Assembly (NCBI GenBank): GCA_031292355.1
Contig: JARLHI010000080.1
Location: 172,058 to 236,057, forward strand
Length of the DNA stretch: 64,000 nucleotides
Source of the DNA: Candidatus Obscuribacterales bacterium
Lineage (GTDB): Bacteria > Cyanobacteriota > Vampirovibrionia > Obscuribacterales > Obscuribacteraceae
Direction: 5' to 3'
This document shows positions 16,973 to 26,240 of this stretch, piece after piece (the stretch's first letter is position 1; each line of letters starts with the position of its first letter). Position numbers and translations under genes: made by a program. Below the pieces are notes generated by a model that had not been told where the DNA came from, ran no database searches, and saw nothing but the letters and a program-made list of their open reading frames with translations.

Positions 16973-19272
16973 GGAGCCTTGACGGCAGGAGCTTCAGGAG
17001 TCTTGGCTGCTGAAGCCTCGGTGGTCTTAGCTACGGGTGCTTCAGAAGTTTTTGCTGCAGGAGCTTGGGGTTTAGTAGGAGCCGGCTCCTCCAATTCAAG
17101 ATGAAAGACAATTGCCTTCTCGATGTTTGGATCTTGAGCCAGAGCTTTCTTTCTCCAATCGAGAGCCATTTTCTCATTGCCCGCCATGTGTGTGGCAACT
17201 CCCATCAAATACATCGCTTCCGCGTTCTTAGGTTCTTCATGCAGGACAATCTGAATTTTTGGTATAGCCTGAGCAAAACGTCCAAGATCTATTGCAGCTC
17301 GAGCGAAAAGCAGTTTTGACTTAGGCGTGAGCATCACAGCCATCGCTTTGCGAGCAAGACTAGCAGCGGTCTGCACGTATTGTCTGCCACCAACGTCGAG
17401 CATTGCTTCGATCAAGGGCTCGAGTACCCAAGGGTTGTTAGGTTCCAATGTGTAAGCGGTTTGAATCTCCTGCAAAGCAGAGAGAAATTGGTATTGCCCG
17501 AGTAACGCTTGCCCGGCATAGAGATGCAAATTAGAACTACCCGGAAAAACGGCCAGAGCAGGCGTGACATACTTTTGAGCCTTGACATAATCATGCATTT
17601 GGAGACAAGACCTGGTCAGTTGCTGCTGATAAGCTGCACGGCGCTCAATAGCTGTTTTACGCGGCTCGCAACTTTCAAGGGCTAACTCAAACTCTTTCGC
17701 GGCTTTCTGATCTTGTTTTTTTGCCGTATAAAGTTGACCGAGAACTTCGTGAGCGTTTGGGCAGTCGGGATCTTTCTGCAGTGCTTCAGTTTCAATTTTT
17801 TGCGCCTCATCAAGAGCGCCTGCATCCAAACGCACACGGCCATATTCGGCCTGAGCGCGAGCGCTCATATTGTCTGCATTGCCGGCCCAAACTCCCTTAT
17901 TGCTTTGCCAGGCTTTTTCGCGCCATACAGTCAAACCAGAAATCACAGCAATTAAAATAGCGCCAGCGAAAATGATTTGCTTGGGCTGCATTTGAGTTTT
18001 ACTTTTAACAAATTCGAAAATCATGCAGCTCACGGTCAGACTCAGACCAGCTAGAGCGAAATAAAATTTCTGGTCAGAGACATATTCATGCTGCACGAAA
18101 AACAAATCGGCGATAAATGGCAATGTTGCGATGCTTAAAGCAATTGTGAGCACGGGCCTGCGTTTCAACCAGAATACAGAAGCGGCACCACCTAGCAAAA
18201 TTGCCGCGCCTAGAATCGCCACGGGGTCTGCAAAATTCTGAGCAAGAGTGAATGGAGGCTCGATACTCAATCCAGCCGGCACCATAAAGCATCTCAAAAA
18301 ATATGTGACGTACGCTTTGCAGCAACTGGCCGCATACGCAAAATGCGACATTTGCATCAAATCGACACCATTGTCGAGCAGGTTTGTGCGCGCACTAAAC
18401 AAAGTCACGGCCGCCGCGACAAGGTAAAGAGCAATAGCACCAAAATCTTGGAAGCGCTCCTTTAACCAGTTATTCCACTCAATTTCATCTGGTTTTAAAA
18501 CATAAGCGACAACAAACATCGTCAGCGGCAGCGTGAGCATCTGAAAACTGCAAGCGATGCCAGTAAAAAAGAAAAGCAGACCGAGCATGTAACAGACAAC
18601 GATACGCGTTACTTTTTGCGCATAGAAAGCCAACAGAAATAAATTCAGACAGAGAAAATAATTGCAACTGGCAAGGAGCGCAGCCCTTCCGGAGATGTAC
18701 GCCACAGCGCCTGAAGCGAGTGGATGACAGGCAAAGAGCAGGGCTCCGCACAGCGCAAAAATGTAAGGATTATTGACTGAGCGCTTTTCCGCCTTCAGTC
18801 TTAGCCCCAACTGTAAAACAAAGAAATAGAAATACAGACACGATGTTGCGTGCAGTACCACATTGACCAGGTGATACCATGCTGGCACTTGTGGAAATGA
18901 AATGGCATCAAGACCGTAGGTGAGTTTCACCCATGGTTGCGCTAATGGTGCTGACAGTACGTTAGCAACCTGTTGGGCCCAGAAAACTGAAACGTCATAT
19001 GAACGAGTAAAGGAGCGCAAATTCAAATCATCGTTAAATACAGTCTTTCCATTCAAACTGTAGGCATACAGAGCAAAGATAACGATAAATATAATTGCTG
19101 CAAAACCGCCCAGATATTTCCAGTGAATGCGTTCTAGTTTTGCTTCCTGTTGATGGGGAATTACAGGAACAGCGCCTTCAGCATTTGGAATGCGCGTTGG
19201 CGTCGCCTTCCATAATTTTGATATGTCTGGCTTTTGTTTTTTCTTGCCTTTACCATCTCGTGACACGCCCAT
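16969..19272 (-). CDS. Polytopic membrane protein with TPR domain (GT-C/TMTC-like)
   Basis: A 767-residue protein. A Lys-rich cytoplasmic N-terminus (about 50 residues) is followed by about ten membrane helices (about 60-460), then TPR-type repeats (about 475-710), then a low-complexity AKT-x-EAP tail. An FNDD motif follows the first helix (GKTVFNDDLNL), where GT-C glycosyltransferases carry an acidic pair, and ISGRAALLA fits the TMTC-like group. It may transfer or sense glycans, but catalysis is unproven. The ATG at 19272 follows AGGAAG and starts ten bases after the preceding zinc-ribbon gene, so the two are likely co-transcribed. Confidence 0.72.
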   Translation of the reverse strand: MGVSRDGKGKKKQKPDISKLWKATPTRIPNAEGAVPVIPHQQEAKLERIHWKYLGGFAAIIFIVIFALYAYSLNGKTVFNDDLNLRSFTRSYDVSVFWAQQVANVLSAPLAQPWVKLTYGLDAISFPQVPAWYHLVNVVLHATSCLYFYFFVLQLGLRLKAEKRSVNNPYIFALCGALLFACHPLASGAVAYISGRAALLASCNYFLCLNLFLLAFYAQKVTRIVVCYMLGLLFFFTGIACSFQMLTLPLTMFVVAYVLKPDEIEWNNWLKERFQDFGAIALYLVAAAVTLFSARTNLLDNGVDLMQMSHFAYAASCCKAYVTYFLRCFMVPAGLSIEPPFTLAQNFADPVAILGAAILLGGAASVFWLKRRPVLTIALSIATLPFIADLFFVQHEYVSDQKFYFALAGLSLTVSCMIFEFVKSKTQMQPKQIIFAGAILIAVISGLTVWREKAWQSNKGVWAGNADNMSARAQAEYGRVRLDAGALDEAQKIETEALQKDPDCPNAHEVLGQLYTAKKQDQKAAKEFELALESCEPRKTAIERRAAYQQQLTRSCLQMHDYVKAQKYVTPALAVFPGSSNLHLYAGQALLGQYQFLSALQEIQTAYTLEPNNPWVLEPLIEAMLDVGGRQYVQTAASLARKAMAVMLTPKSKLLFARAAIDLGRFAQAIPKIQIVLHEEPKNAEAMYLMGVATHMAGNEKMALDWRKKALAQDPNIEKAIVFHLELEEPAPTKPQAPAAKTSEAPVAKTTEASAAKTPEAPAVKAP

Positions 19273-19282
19273 AATTTTCTTC

Positions 19283-20218
19283 CTAGAAATCCGGTCTACC
19301 CGCATCGACCCATTCTTTGAGCGTTGGAGGCTCGCTGACCGGTTTTACTGTTTTAGATGTTTCCTCAGTGCTACCTAAGTCGGATGACGGTTCACTTTCT
19401 GCACCGGACTTTTCGAAGTATCCAGCGAGCAGTCGATTGTAATTTGTCACATCGTTAGCTGTGAACGCAGGTTTTGAAGGTGCCACCGTTTTTTTTGCCA
19501 CTGGCTCTAGAGAGGGAGCTGGCAACGCTTTAATTTTAGCCACCACAGGCTCGCTTACAGCAGGCTGGGCCGCTTCCTGAGCGATCACGGCTGGCACCGC
19601 TTTCGGTATCAGCGATGAAAGCTTTTCCGCGGCAGTTACAGATTGCGCCGTCCCAGGTGGAACATCTTTAAGATCTTTGACGGCCTGTTCTATTTGATTT
19701 CGACCAGCATAGAGTTCACTTCGCTTCACTAAAGCCTGTCCTAGAAGTTCCAGTGTCTGTGGCTTTAGCTTCTGAGCACGGGCTAAATACAGTCGTTGCA
19801 AAATCTCAGCCGCCTGCACCGTATCATTATCAACGATCAATTTCTTAGCATGATCGCAAATGTAGTCTTCGCTCATCGCGTCATAAGATCCAGCAATTGC
19901 AAGCACTGCAAAAACAGACAGACCAACGACGGCAATGACGGCTGTTAATACAGCAAACCGTTTTATTGATGCAGTGTATTCGAAATTACGCAGCGCAAGT
20001 ATTTTATCGACATTTGAAATTGAGCCTTGCTCGAATGCATCTTCATGATTCTCGTTATCGTCCCGAGCAATGGCTAATGTCGCACCACATTCCTGACAAA
20101 ACAAATCATCTAAAGCGGCGGTTGTGTTGCAGTTTACGCAAATTAACTGGCTGTCACGAACTTTGACCTGATTGGCAGTCGATGACCGAGAAATAGATGT
20201 CGATTCGTTAGTAATCAT
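19283..20218 (-). CDS. Zinc-ribbon membrane protein of unknown function
   Basis: A 311-residue protein. A zinc ribbon is formed by Cys27, Cys30, Cys41 and Cys44 (CVNC and CQEC). One membrane helix spans about 87-110. An extracytoplasmic helical region (TPR-like, residues 120-200) and a Pro/Ala/Val-rich linker follow, and the C-terminus ends LKEWVDAGRPDF. It sits immediately upstream of the TPR membrane protein and probably shares its transcript. A cytoplasmic zinc ribbon followed by a membrane anchor also occurs in the VirD4-like protein of this window. Confidence 0.65.
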   Translation of the reverse strand: MITNESTSISRSSTANQVKVRDSQLICVNCNTTAALDDLFCQECGATLAIARDDNENHEDAFEQGSISNVDKILALRNFEYTASIKRFAVLTAVIAVVGLSVFAVLAIAGSYDAMSEDYICDHAKKLIVDNDTVQAAEILQRLYLARAQKLKPQTLELLGQALVKRSELYAGRNQIEQAVKDLKDVPPGTAQSVTAAEKLSSLIPKAVPAVIAQEAAQPAVSEPVVAKIKALPAPSLEPVAKKTVAPSKPAFTANDVTNYNRLLAGYFEKSGAESEPSSDLGSTEETSKTVKPVSEPPTLKEWVDAGRPDF

Positions 20219-20392
20219 AAATATGTACTAAGCATATCCATTAGAGCAGTACAAGAACGTCTGAAACCGGCTGTCAGTGCTGACTTTAGCGCATCATCAT
20301 ATTAGCATTTTGCAACCAGCTTTATGACTGTCATTTTGCGTTCCCACAAAGGCATTCAAGTGGTAGGATTGAGCGCAACAGAGGGTGCCATC

Positions 20393-20797
20393 ATGAAAGA
20401 TTCAATTCGAGAAGCAGAAAAAGCAGAGCTTTTTCAAGCAGTTAGCGCGCTGTATATTCCGCTTTCACTGTTTTTAGCTTGCGTGATTATGGCCGCCGGG
20501 ACTTTCTTAATTTACAGCGAATATCCAGTTGGCTGGGCGCTCGTCGCTGTTTCAGCAACGATTATGATAAGCGCCTTTGTGATTCTCATGCGCTTTCAAA
20601 ATGACCTCAGAGTGGCAGGTATCATGCCGTCTAAAGAAGACGAGCAAGTTGATCCCCAGGAACTCGCCGAAGCGATCAATAAAGACCTTGGTTTGCGCTT
20701 TATGCCAACCGTGCCTTTGATTCCATCGCGGGAAAAAGCTGAAAAATCAAAAGACGAGTCCGACACCAAAGCAGAAGTCGAAAAAATCTCTGTCTGA
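20393..20797 (+). CDS. Small two-helix membrane protein, unknown
   Basis: A 134-residue protein with two membrane segments (about 20-45 and 50-70), then a charged cytoplasmic tail rich in Glu and Lys. No family recognised. The start at 20393 follows GAGGGTG by five bases; an in-frame ATG at 20324 lacks a ribosome-binding site. It converges on the next gene with four bases between stops. Confidence 0.6.
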   Translation: MKDSIREAEKAELFQAVSALYIPLSLFLACVIMAAGTFLIYSEYPVGWALVAVSATIMISAFVILMRFQNDLRVAGIMPSKEDEQVDPQELAEAINKDLGLRFMPTVPLIPSREKAEKSKDESDTKAEVEKISV

Positions 20798-20801
20798 GAA
20801 A

Positions 20802-21410
20802 TTATTTCCAGGTCTGAATACTTTCGAGGCGTCTGGCTAGAATCAAGTTGTTCTGCGCTGCTCGCATCGAAGGGTCCAGCTGAACCGCTTTGTTGAAATA
20901 GATAATCGAATCGACTGAATTGCCGGCTTGATGCTCTGCGACTGCTAAGTCATTGAGTAATTCAGCGTGAGCCTTGGGTGATATCGACTGTATTTTCTCG
21001 GCTTTTTTTAGTGAAGCGATGCCAGCTTTTAGGTTGCCGGCATTGACCTGCTGCAAACCCTCGTGACGCAGCCTATTCCACAGCGCCGTCTTAGCGTCAC
21101 TAGAGCCAACTGGCAGAATGCTCTGTCCGTCCAATCCCCAGATCTGCAGTCCATCATCATGATTGAAAAAGTAAGCACTGACTGAAGCGCCTATGGCGAT
21201 ACCAGTGAGCACCAGAAAGGCGCTGACAAGACGAGCATCCCGCCACCATTCACGGTGCTCAAGACAAGCATTGTGATTGGTCCAGGCTTCATAGTGCGCC
21301 TCTTTTCCACAAAATTGCTTGTGCTCTTGCAAAGAAGTTGTAATGGGCATATGACGCCTTGCTTTAGAACTTGACTTGACGTTCGAATTAACTGACGACT
21401 TGGAAACCAT
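20802..21410 (-). CDS. TPR-containing single-pass membrane protein
   Basis: About 202 residues. An N-terminal polar segment with Cys/His (HKQFCGKEAHYEAW and HNACLEH) is followed by one membrane helix (RLVSAFLVLTGIAIGASVSAYF) and two to three TPRs at the C-terminus (LLNDLAVAEHQAGN, IIYFNKAVQLDPSMRAAQNNL). TPRs normally mediate protein contacts; the partner is unknown. Start uncertain: the ATG at 21410 is used, a TTG at 21449 lies close to the ribosomal terminator, and an ATG at about 21350 is also possible. Confidence 0.62.
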   Translation of the reverse strand: MVSKSSVNSNVKSSSKARRHMPITTSLQEHKQFCGKEAHYEAWTNHNACLEHREWWRDARLVSAFLVLTGIAIGASVSAYFFNHDDGLQIWGLDGQSILPVGSSDAKTALWNRLRHEGLQQVNAGNLKAGIASLKKAEKIQSISPKAHAELLNDLAVAEHQAGNSVDSIIYFNKAVQLDPSMRAAQNNLILARRLESIQTWK

Positions 21411-21471
21411 GTGATTTAGAGAAGCCTTCGATGTGATTCCCGATACCAATTATCAACATGGTTAGCATAGT

Positions 21472-21504
21472 AAAAAAAACTGGTCCAGCCATAAGCTGAA
21501 CCAG
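21472..21504 (-). terminator. Intrinsic terminator of the ribosomal supercluster
   Basis: On the minus strand CTGGTTCAGC pairs with GCTGGACCAG (one G-T wobble) around a five-base loop, followed by eight T residues. It lies 30 bases after the rpsI stop and should end the long ribosomal transcript. Confidence 0.9.
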
Positions 21505-21533
21505 ATAATTTGCGAAAAGTTTCGCGAATATTT

Positions 21534-21932
21534 TTAACGCTTCGAGAATTGGAAACGCTTACGAGCACGTTTGCGACCATACTTTTTACGCTCTTTAACG
21601 CGCGAATCGCGGGTCAACAAGCCTTCACCGCGCAAGATCGGTCGGTTCTGAGGAGCTGCTTCTGAAAGAGCTCTCGAGATACCGTGACGAATTGCTCCGA
21701 CTTGCCCGGTGATACCACCGCCACAAACTGAAACGAGAACGTCAAACCTGCCCATGGCATCGGCTGCCTGGAAAGGAGAGAAAAGGTCTTTACTCAAACC
21801 GTGACGACCACCGACATAATCGTCCATGGCGCGACCGTTGATTGTAACTTGACCGGTGCCAGGAACGAGACGAACACGCGCAGTCGCGGTCTTTCTTCTA
21901 CCTGTTCCGTAATACTGAATAACGCTGGTCAT
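21534..21932 (-). CDS. rpsI: Ribosomal protein S9
   Basis: A 132-residue small-subunit protein. It opens with YGTGRRKTATARVRL and ends with the basic tail KRFQFSKR, whose last residues reach the P-site tRNA in known ribosomes. It is the last gene of the supercluster, 27 bases after rplM and just before the terminator, the standard rplM-rpsI pair. Confidence 0.98.
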   Translation of the reverse strand: MTSVIQYYGTGRRKTATARVRLVPGTGQVTINGRAMDDYVGGRHGLSKDLFSPFQAADAMGRFDVLVSVCGGGITGQVGAIRHGISRALSEAAPQNRPILRGEGLLTRDSRVKERKKYGRKRARKRFQFSKR

Positions 21933-21959
21933 CTAACTTTCGATCCTCTCGCTTTTAGC

Positions 21960-22394
21960 TTAGCCAATTAACTCATAAACCTGGGGATTCTGGGCAACAT
22001 GTGGATGCTCAGAACCGGCGTATACCTTCAATTTGGTGAATTGATGATCGCCTAATCTGGTGTGGGGCAACATCCCGCGGATGGCCTTTTCAAGAATTGC
22101 CTCTGGCTTTCTGGCGCGCAGATCTCTCAGTGTTTCTTGTTTGAAACCGCCTGGGAAACCAGAGTGACGGGAATAAACTTTTTGCGTTTCTTTTTTGCCG
22201 CTGACTGCAATTTTTTCAGCGTTGATGACGATGACGTGATCGCCACAATCAACGTGAGGAGTGAAAATCGGTTTGTTCTTGCCGCGCAGAATGTTAGCGA
22301 CTTCTGTAGCAAGACGACCCAACATTTTGCCTTCAGCATCAACCACGTGCCAGTTGCTGGTTATATCTTCGGCTTTAGGACTAAAAGTGTTCAC
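21960..22394 (-). CDS. rplM: Ribosomal protein L13
   Basis: A 144-residue large-subunit protein and early 23S rRNA binder. Landmarks are WHVVDAEGKMLGRLAT, GDHVIVINAEKI, YSRHSGFPGG and the family motif GMLPHTRLG. The GTG at 22394 is preceded by AGGAGAG. The longer TTG frame at 22415 would place that site inside the gene, so the GTG is preferred. It follows truA closely and precedes rpsI. Confidence 0.96.
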   Translation of the reverse strand: MNTFSPKAEDITSNWHVVDAEGKMLGRLATEVANILRGKNKPIFTPHVDCGDHVIVINAEKIAVSGKKETQKVYSRHSGFPGGFKQETLRDLRARKPEAILEKAIRGMLPHTRLGDHQFTKLKVYAGSEHPHVAQNPQVYELIG

Positions 22395-22411
22395 GAGTGC
22401 TCTCCTACAGG

Positions 22412-23263
22412 TCAACTCAATGGAGTTTCTTCAAATAATTTGTAGTGTTCCGGATATTTTACCGAGTGGAGCGTCAAGCCAAATGGTGGCGCTGTTTTCC
22501 CGGTCAGACTGCGATCGCTCTTACTGAGAGCTACTGCAATAGTATCAGGCGCTCTTTTGCCCAGACCGATTTCGATGAGGGTACCAGTTATTATGCGCAC
22601 CATATTGTACACGAAGTGATTTGCGGCAATCCAGAATTCGAGCCGCCCTTCACCTTTATTCAATAATTCAGCCCTCGTTACGCTGCAAACGGTCGTCGTT
22701 TTTTCTTTGTTTGCCCCTTTAAAGGAGGCAAAATCATGTGTGCCAATTAGGTCAAAAGAGGCTGCCTGCATAGCTTTCAGGTCAAGCTTGTGGGGCATGA
22801 AGTAGTGATTATCTTTTAATAGCGAAGATCTTTGCGCTGAGTTCAGAATTCGATACACATACTGTCTTGAAGTGGCTGTAAAGCGGGCATGGAAGTCATC
22901 CGGCACTACTTCAATCTTGCGAACGGCTATGTCTGAACGCAAAATGCCATTAAGTGCCCAGCAAAGACGCCACAAATCAATTTCAGCGTCCTGCTTGAAA
23001 GACTGCACAAAACTCTGTTCTGAGTCTTTCAGTGGCTGCTCATCAACCGTTGCAGCGTCCTCTTCTACATCGAAGTGCACAACTTGCCCCTGAGCGTGGA
23101 CACCAGCATCAGTGCGCCCACAAAAGATGGTCTTCATCGGTCGGCGAAAATAAGCCGACAGTGCCGATTCTAAATCACACTGAACAGTTCGCACGCCCAC
23201 CTGATACTGTGAACCATGCAGGTCGGAACCTACATATTCAAGTAACAAAGCAAGGCGTGGCAA
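22412..23263 (-). CDS. truA: tRNA pseudouridine(38-40) synthase
   Basis: A 283-residue enzyme that isomerises uridines 38-40 in tRNA anticodon arms. The catalytic aspartate is Asp52 in CGRTDAGVHAQGQ, and the substrate-binding segments RQYVYRI and FVYNMVRIITGTLIEIG are present. The start appears to be a TTG at 23263 without a strong ribosome-binding site. An insert of about 20 residues after FDVEED (residues 64-88) makes it slightly longer than usual. The rplQ-truA-rplM position is typical of cyanobacteria and Firmicutes. Confidence 0.95.
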   Translation of the reverse strand: MPRLALLLEYVGSDLHGSQYQVGVRTVQCDLESALSAYFRRPMKTIFCGRTDAGVHAQGQVVHFDVEEDAATVDEQPLKDSEQSFVQSFKQDAEIDLWRLCWALNGILRSDIAVRKIEVVPDDFHARFTATSRQYVYRILNSAQRSSLLKDNHYFMPHKLDLKAMQAASFDLIGTHDFASFKGANKEKTTTVCSVTRAELLNKGEGRLEFWIAANHFVYNMVRIITGTLIEIGLGKRAPDTIAVALSKSDRSLTGKTAPPFGLTLHSVKYPEHYKLFEETPLS

Positions 23264-23285
23264 AATGAAAAGTCGCTCTGACTTC

Positions 23286-23711
23286 TTAGACTAGTTGAAT
23301 GATAGCCATTGGGGTGGCATCGCCGCGACGTGGACCAGCTTTGATAATTCTGGTATAGCCACCAACGCGCTCTTTATAACGAGGAGCAATTTCGTTGAAA
23401 ACACGAGTGACGACTTCGCGGTCATACAAGAAAGCAGCAGCCTGACGATGCAGATGCAGTGAGCGTGCCAGTTCGTCGGCAGCAGCTTGATCTCCACCTT
23501 TAGCTTTGTCATAAAGAGCCGTGTGATCGGCAACGTGACCCTTTTTACCAAGAGTGATGATTCTTTCCACTTCTGGTTGCACAGCTTTAGCCTTCGCCAG
23601 TGTCGTGACGATTTCATCGTGACGCAAAAGTTCGGTGGTTAGTGCACGTAAAAGAGCCTTGCGTTGATCAGCAGGACGTCCTAGACGGTGGCGGGGTACA
23701 CGGTGACGCAT
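23286..23711 (-). CDS. rplQ: Ribosomal protein L17
   Basis: A 141-residue protein, a little longer than the common 116-127. It starts MRHRVPRHRLGRPADQRKAL and contains LLRHDEIVTTLAKAK, both diagnostic. The additional length is an insertion around residues 60-90 (AKGGDQAAADELARS) plus a short C-terminal extension. It follows rpoA with a 35-base spacer, the universal rpoA-rplQ pair. Confidence 0.97.
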   Translation of the reverse strand: MRHRVPRHRLGRPADQRKALLRALTTELLRHDEIVTTLAKAKAVQPEVERIITLGKKGHVADHTALYDKAKGGDQAAADELARSLHLHRQAAAFLYDREVVTRVFNEIAPRYKERVGGYTRIIKAGPRRGDATPMAIIQLV

Positions 23712-23746
23712 GATTAGGTCCTTCTTAGTTACTTTCTATCTTTCTA

Positions 23747-24694
23747 TTATTTGTCTTTCGGTGTATCTGACAAAGTCAGACCGAATTGACGCAAACGTTC
23801 AATTACTTCGTCAGCTGATTTCTTACCGAAGTTCTTGATGTTCATCAAGTCATCGTAAGAGAGCTTCAACAATTCGCCTAGTGAATTGATATTGGCGCGC
23901 TTCAAACAGTTGTATGCACGAACCGACAATTCCAATTCTTCAATTGAGATTGATGAATGCTTACCGTCTGTTTGAGCAGGAGCGGTAGCGGCTGGAACCA
24001 TTGGCTTACCAGACAATTCAGCAATCGGCAGCAAATGTTCGATAACCTGACGAGCAGCCTGGCTGATTGCTTCGGTGGCATCCATCGAACCGTTAGACCA
24101 GATTTCCATCGTCAGTTTGTCGAAATCAGTCGACTCACCAACGCGGGTAGCTTCAACGTTGTAACTTACTTTGCGAACTGGCATGAACACAGCATCAATT
24201 GGCAATACGTCAATCGCTTGTTTGTAGTGTCCGTGTGAATCAGCTGGAACGTAACCACGACCTCTATCAACAGTCACTTCAGCGCGAAGGCGAGCGCCTT
24301 CGGCTAATGTGCACAGCTGCCAATCAGGATTGATAATGGTAGCGTCGGCTGGGCAGAGAATGTCGCGTCCGGTCACGGGACCAGATCTTTCAACATCTAA
24401 ATGCAGGTATTGAGGATCGTTGCTGAATGTTTTAACAACGAGTCCTTTCAAATTGAGCATCACGTCGATTACGTCTTCAACGACACCAGGGATGGTTGTG
24501 AATTCGTGAGTGATACCATCGATTCTTACGGCGCTAACCGCTGAACCATCCAAAGACGAAAGCAGAACTCGTCTGAGCGCATTGCCCAAAGTGGTTCCGT
24601 ATCCTCTTTCTAGCGGCTCAATTACGAATTTGCCGTAGATAGAGCCGTCTGCTCCGGTCTTGTTCTCTAGACACTTGATCTTTAGAGGTTCCAT
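23747..24694 (-). CDS. rpoA: RNA polymerase alpha subunit
   Basis: A 315-residue subunit that nucleates core RNA polymerase. The N-terminal dimerisation domain has ERGYGTTLGNALRRVLLSS and the C-terminal DNA-binding domain has LSVRAYNCLKRANINSLGEL and FGKKSADEVIERL. A Pro/Ala/Thr linker (about 225-245) joins them. It lies between rpsK and rplQ as in most bacteria. Confidence 0.98.
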   Translation of the reverse strand: MEPLKIKCLENKTGADGSIYGKFVIEPLERGYGTTLGNALRRVLLSSLDGSAVSAVRIDGITHEFTTIPGVVEDVIDVMLNLKGLVVKTFSNDPQYLHLDVERSGPVTGRDILCPADATIINPDWQLCTLAEGARLRAEVTVDRGRGYVPADSHGHYKQAIDVLPIDAVFMPVRKVSYNVEATRVGESTDFDKLTMEIWSNGSMDATEAISQAARQVIEHLLPIAELSGKPMVPAATAPAQTDGKHSSISIEELELSVRAYNCLKRANINSLGELLKLSYDDLMNIKNFGKKSADEVIERLRQFGLTLSDTPKDK

Positions 24695-24746
24695 ACTTTC
24701 TCCGTCATGCTCTCAATTCTGTTCTTAAATATGATGCCGTTATTTA

Positions 24747-25139
24747 CTAAACGCGGCGGCGTTTTGGTGGGCGGCAACCGTTGTGTGGGATTGGTGTGAC
24801 ATCTTTGATCAATGTAATTTCCAGTCCTGATGATTGCAGGGCGCGGATAGCGGTCTCACGACCGGCTCCTGGTCCCTTCACCAAAACTTCTACTTGACGC
24901 ATGCCTTGGTCCATCGAGCGACGAGCCACTGATTCAGCAGCTTGTTGAGCAGCGAATGGAGTGCCTTTCTTGGCGCCTTTAAAACCGACAGTGCCGGCTG
25001 ATGCCCAGGCAATAACTTGTCCTTGCGGATCGGTCGAGGCGACGATGGTGTTATTGAAAGTGCTTTGAATATGCACCACACCTTGCAAAACGTAGCGACG
25101 TTCTTTCTTTTTTGTTCTTGCTTTGGGCGACTTAGCCAT
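24747..25139 (-). CDS. rpsK: Ribosomal protein S11
   Basis: A 130-residue small-subunit platform protein. Diagnostic stretches are IQSTFNNTIVASTDPQG and GPGAGRETAIRALQ, with the basic C-terminus HNGCRPPKRRRV. It lies 80 bases after rpsM and before rpoA. Start and length are typical of the family. Confidence 0.98.
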   Translation of the reverse strand: MAKSPKARTKKKERRYVLQGVVHIQSTFNNTIVASTDPQGQVIAWASAGTVGFKGAKKGTPFAAQQAAESVARRSMDQGMRQVEVLVKGPGAGRETAIRALQSSGLEITLIKDVTPIPHNGCRPPKRRRV

Positions 25140-25219
25140 AGGTCTTCTGTCTCAGTCCTTGTATGTGTAACTTTAGTATCTTGGGAAATCTATTTAGTTC
25201 TTGTTTAGCTCAGAGCTAT

Positions 25220-25603
25220 TTATTTGGTAGCAATCTTCTTGCCGGCAACCGTTAAGCGCTTACGACCGCGTCTTGTGCGGGCATTGGTCTTGGTGCGTTG
25301 ACCACGAACTGGCAGACCGCGACGGTGACGTTGACCGCGGAAGCAGTTGATTTCAATCATCCGCTTGACGTTCAAGCCTTCCATACGGCGAAGGTCGCCT
25401 TCTACTTGCAAGCCACTTTTTTCAATTTCTTCACGCAAACGGCCTGCTTCGTCTTCAGTCAAATCCTGAACACGACTGGAATCAGGAATACCGAGCTTTG
25501 TGCAAATTTTTTGTGCGGTCGAACGACCGACACCGTAGATGTAAGTTAACGCAATTAGCGTTCTCTTATTGCGCGGTAGGTCCACACCAGCTATTCGAGC
25601 CAT
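25220..25603 (-). CDS. rpsM: Ribosomal protein S13
   Basis: A 127-residue small-subunit head protein that forms bridges to the large subunit. It starts MARIAGVDLPRNKR, contains the helix-hairpin-helix stretch YGVGRSTAQKIC and ends with the basic RGQRTKTNARTRRG region and a lysine-rich tail. The gene lies between rpmJ and rpsK. Confidence 0.98.
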   Translation of the reverse strand: MARIAGVDLPRNKRTLIALTYIYGVGRSTAQKICTKLGIPDSSRVQDLTEDEAGRLREEIEKSGLQVEGDLRRMEGLNVKRMIEINCFRGQRHRRGLPVRGQRTKTNARTRRGRKRLTVAGKKIATK

Positions 25604-25721
25604 TTATCCTCCAAACCATTGCTTCTTTCAGCAATTTTCAACGCGTAAAATCTTCTTTCTTACTATCGATTACCAATCAACTTAGCGATTAAGTGATCAG
25701 CCAGGGGCGCGGTTCGCGCTC

Positions 25722-25835
25722 TTATCCCTGTCTCTGCTTGTGCTTAGGATTTTCACAGATGACGGCAATGCGTCCTTTGCGGCGAATCACTTTGCATTTA
25801 TCGCAGATTTTTTTGACAGACGCTCTAACTTTCAT
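25722..25835 (-). CDS. rpmJ: Ribosomal protein L36
   Basis: A 37-codon gene, translated by eye: it begins MKVRASVKKICDKCKVI and ends NPKHKQRQG. It has the zinc-binding set C-x2-C then C-x4-H of the zinc form of L36. The expected infA-rpmJ-rpsM order is kept. The spacers on both sides are unusually long (183 and 118 bases). Confidence 0.95.
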   Translation of the reverse strand: MKVRASVKKICDKCKVIRRKGRIAVICENPKHKQRQG

Positions 25836-26018
25836 TTTTCTTCTCTACCAGGTTATTAAAATCGCTTTGCTTCTTACTGCTTCTCAGCTTCAAAACCAGA
25901 CCAGTGTTTCTTGCAGCCCTTCTTAAATAAAGAGGGAAGTTATCTACCGCTGAATTCAACCGCCGGGGTCAAATCGAGCAGGCGCAGACAAAACACCTAA
26001 CAAGCACCAAATTGTACA

Positions 26019-26240
26019 TCAATCTTTGATTCTGTATGTTATGCGTCCGCGTGTCAGATCGTAAGGCGTAAGCTCAACACGCACCCGATCTCCTGGCAGA
26101 ATCTTAATAAAGTTTTTGCGGATCTTGCCAGAAATGTGAGCTAAGACTTTGTGTCCGTTATCGAGTTCAACGCGAAACATCGCATTGGGGAGCGATTCGC
26201 GGATCGTCCCTTCAAACTCGATTACCCCTTGCTTAGTCAT
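26019..26240 (-). CDS. infA: Translation initiation factor IF-1
   Basis: A 73-residue S1/OB-fold factor that occupies the A site during initiation. It has the typical FEGTIRESLPNAMFRVEL, HISGKIRKNFIKILPGD and LTRGRITYRI segments. Its ATG overlaps the map stop (ATGA, four bases), so the two are translationally coupled. A 183-base spacer follows before rpmJ, with no gene seen. Confidence 0.97.
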   Translation of the reverse strand: MTKQGVIEFEGTIRESLPNAMFRVELDNGHKVLAHISGKIRKNFIKILPGDRVRVELTPYDLTRGRITYRIKD

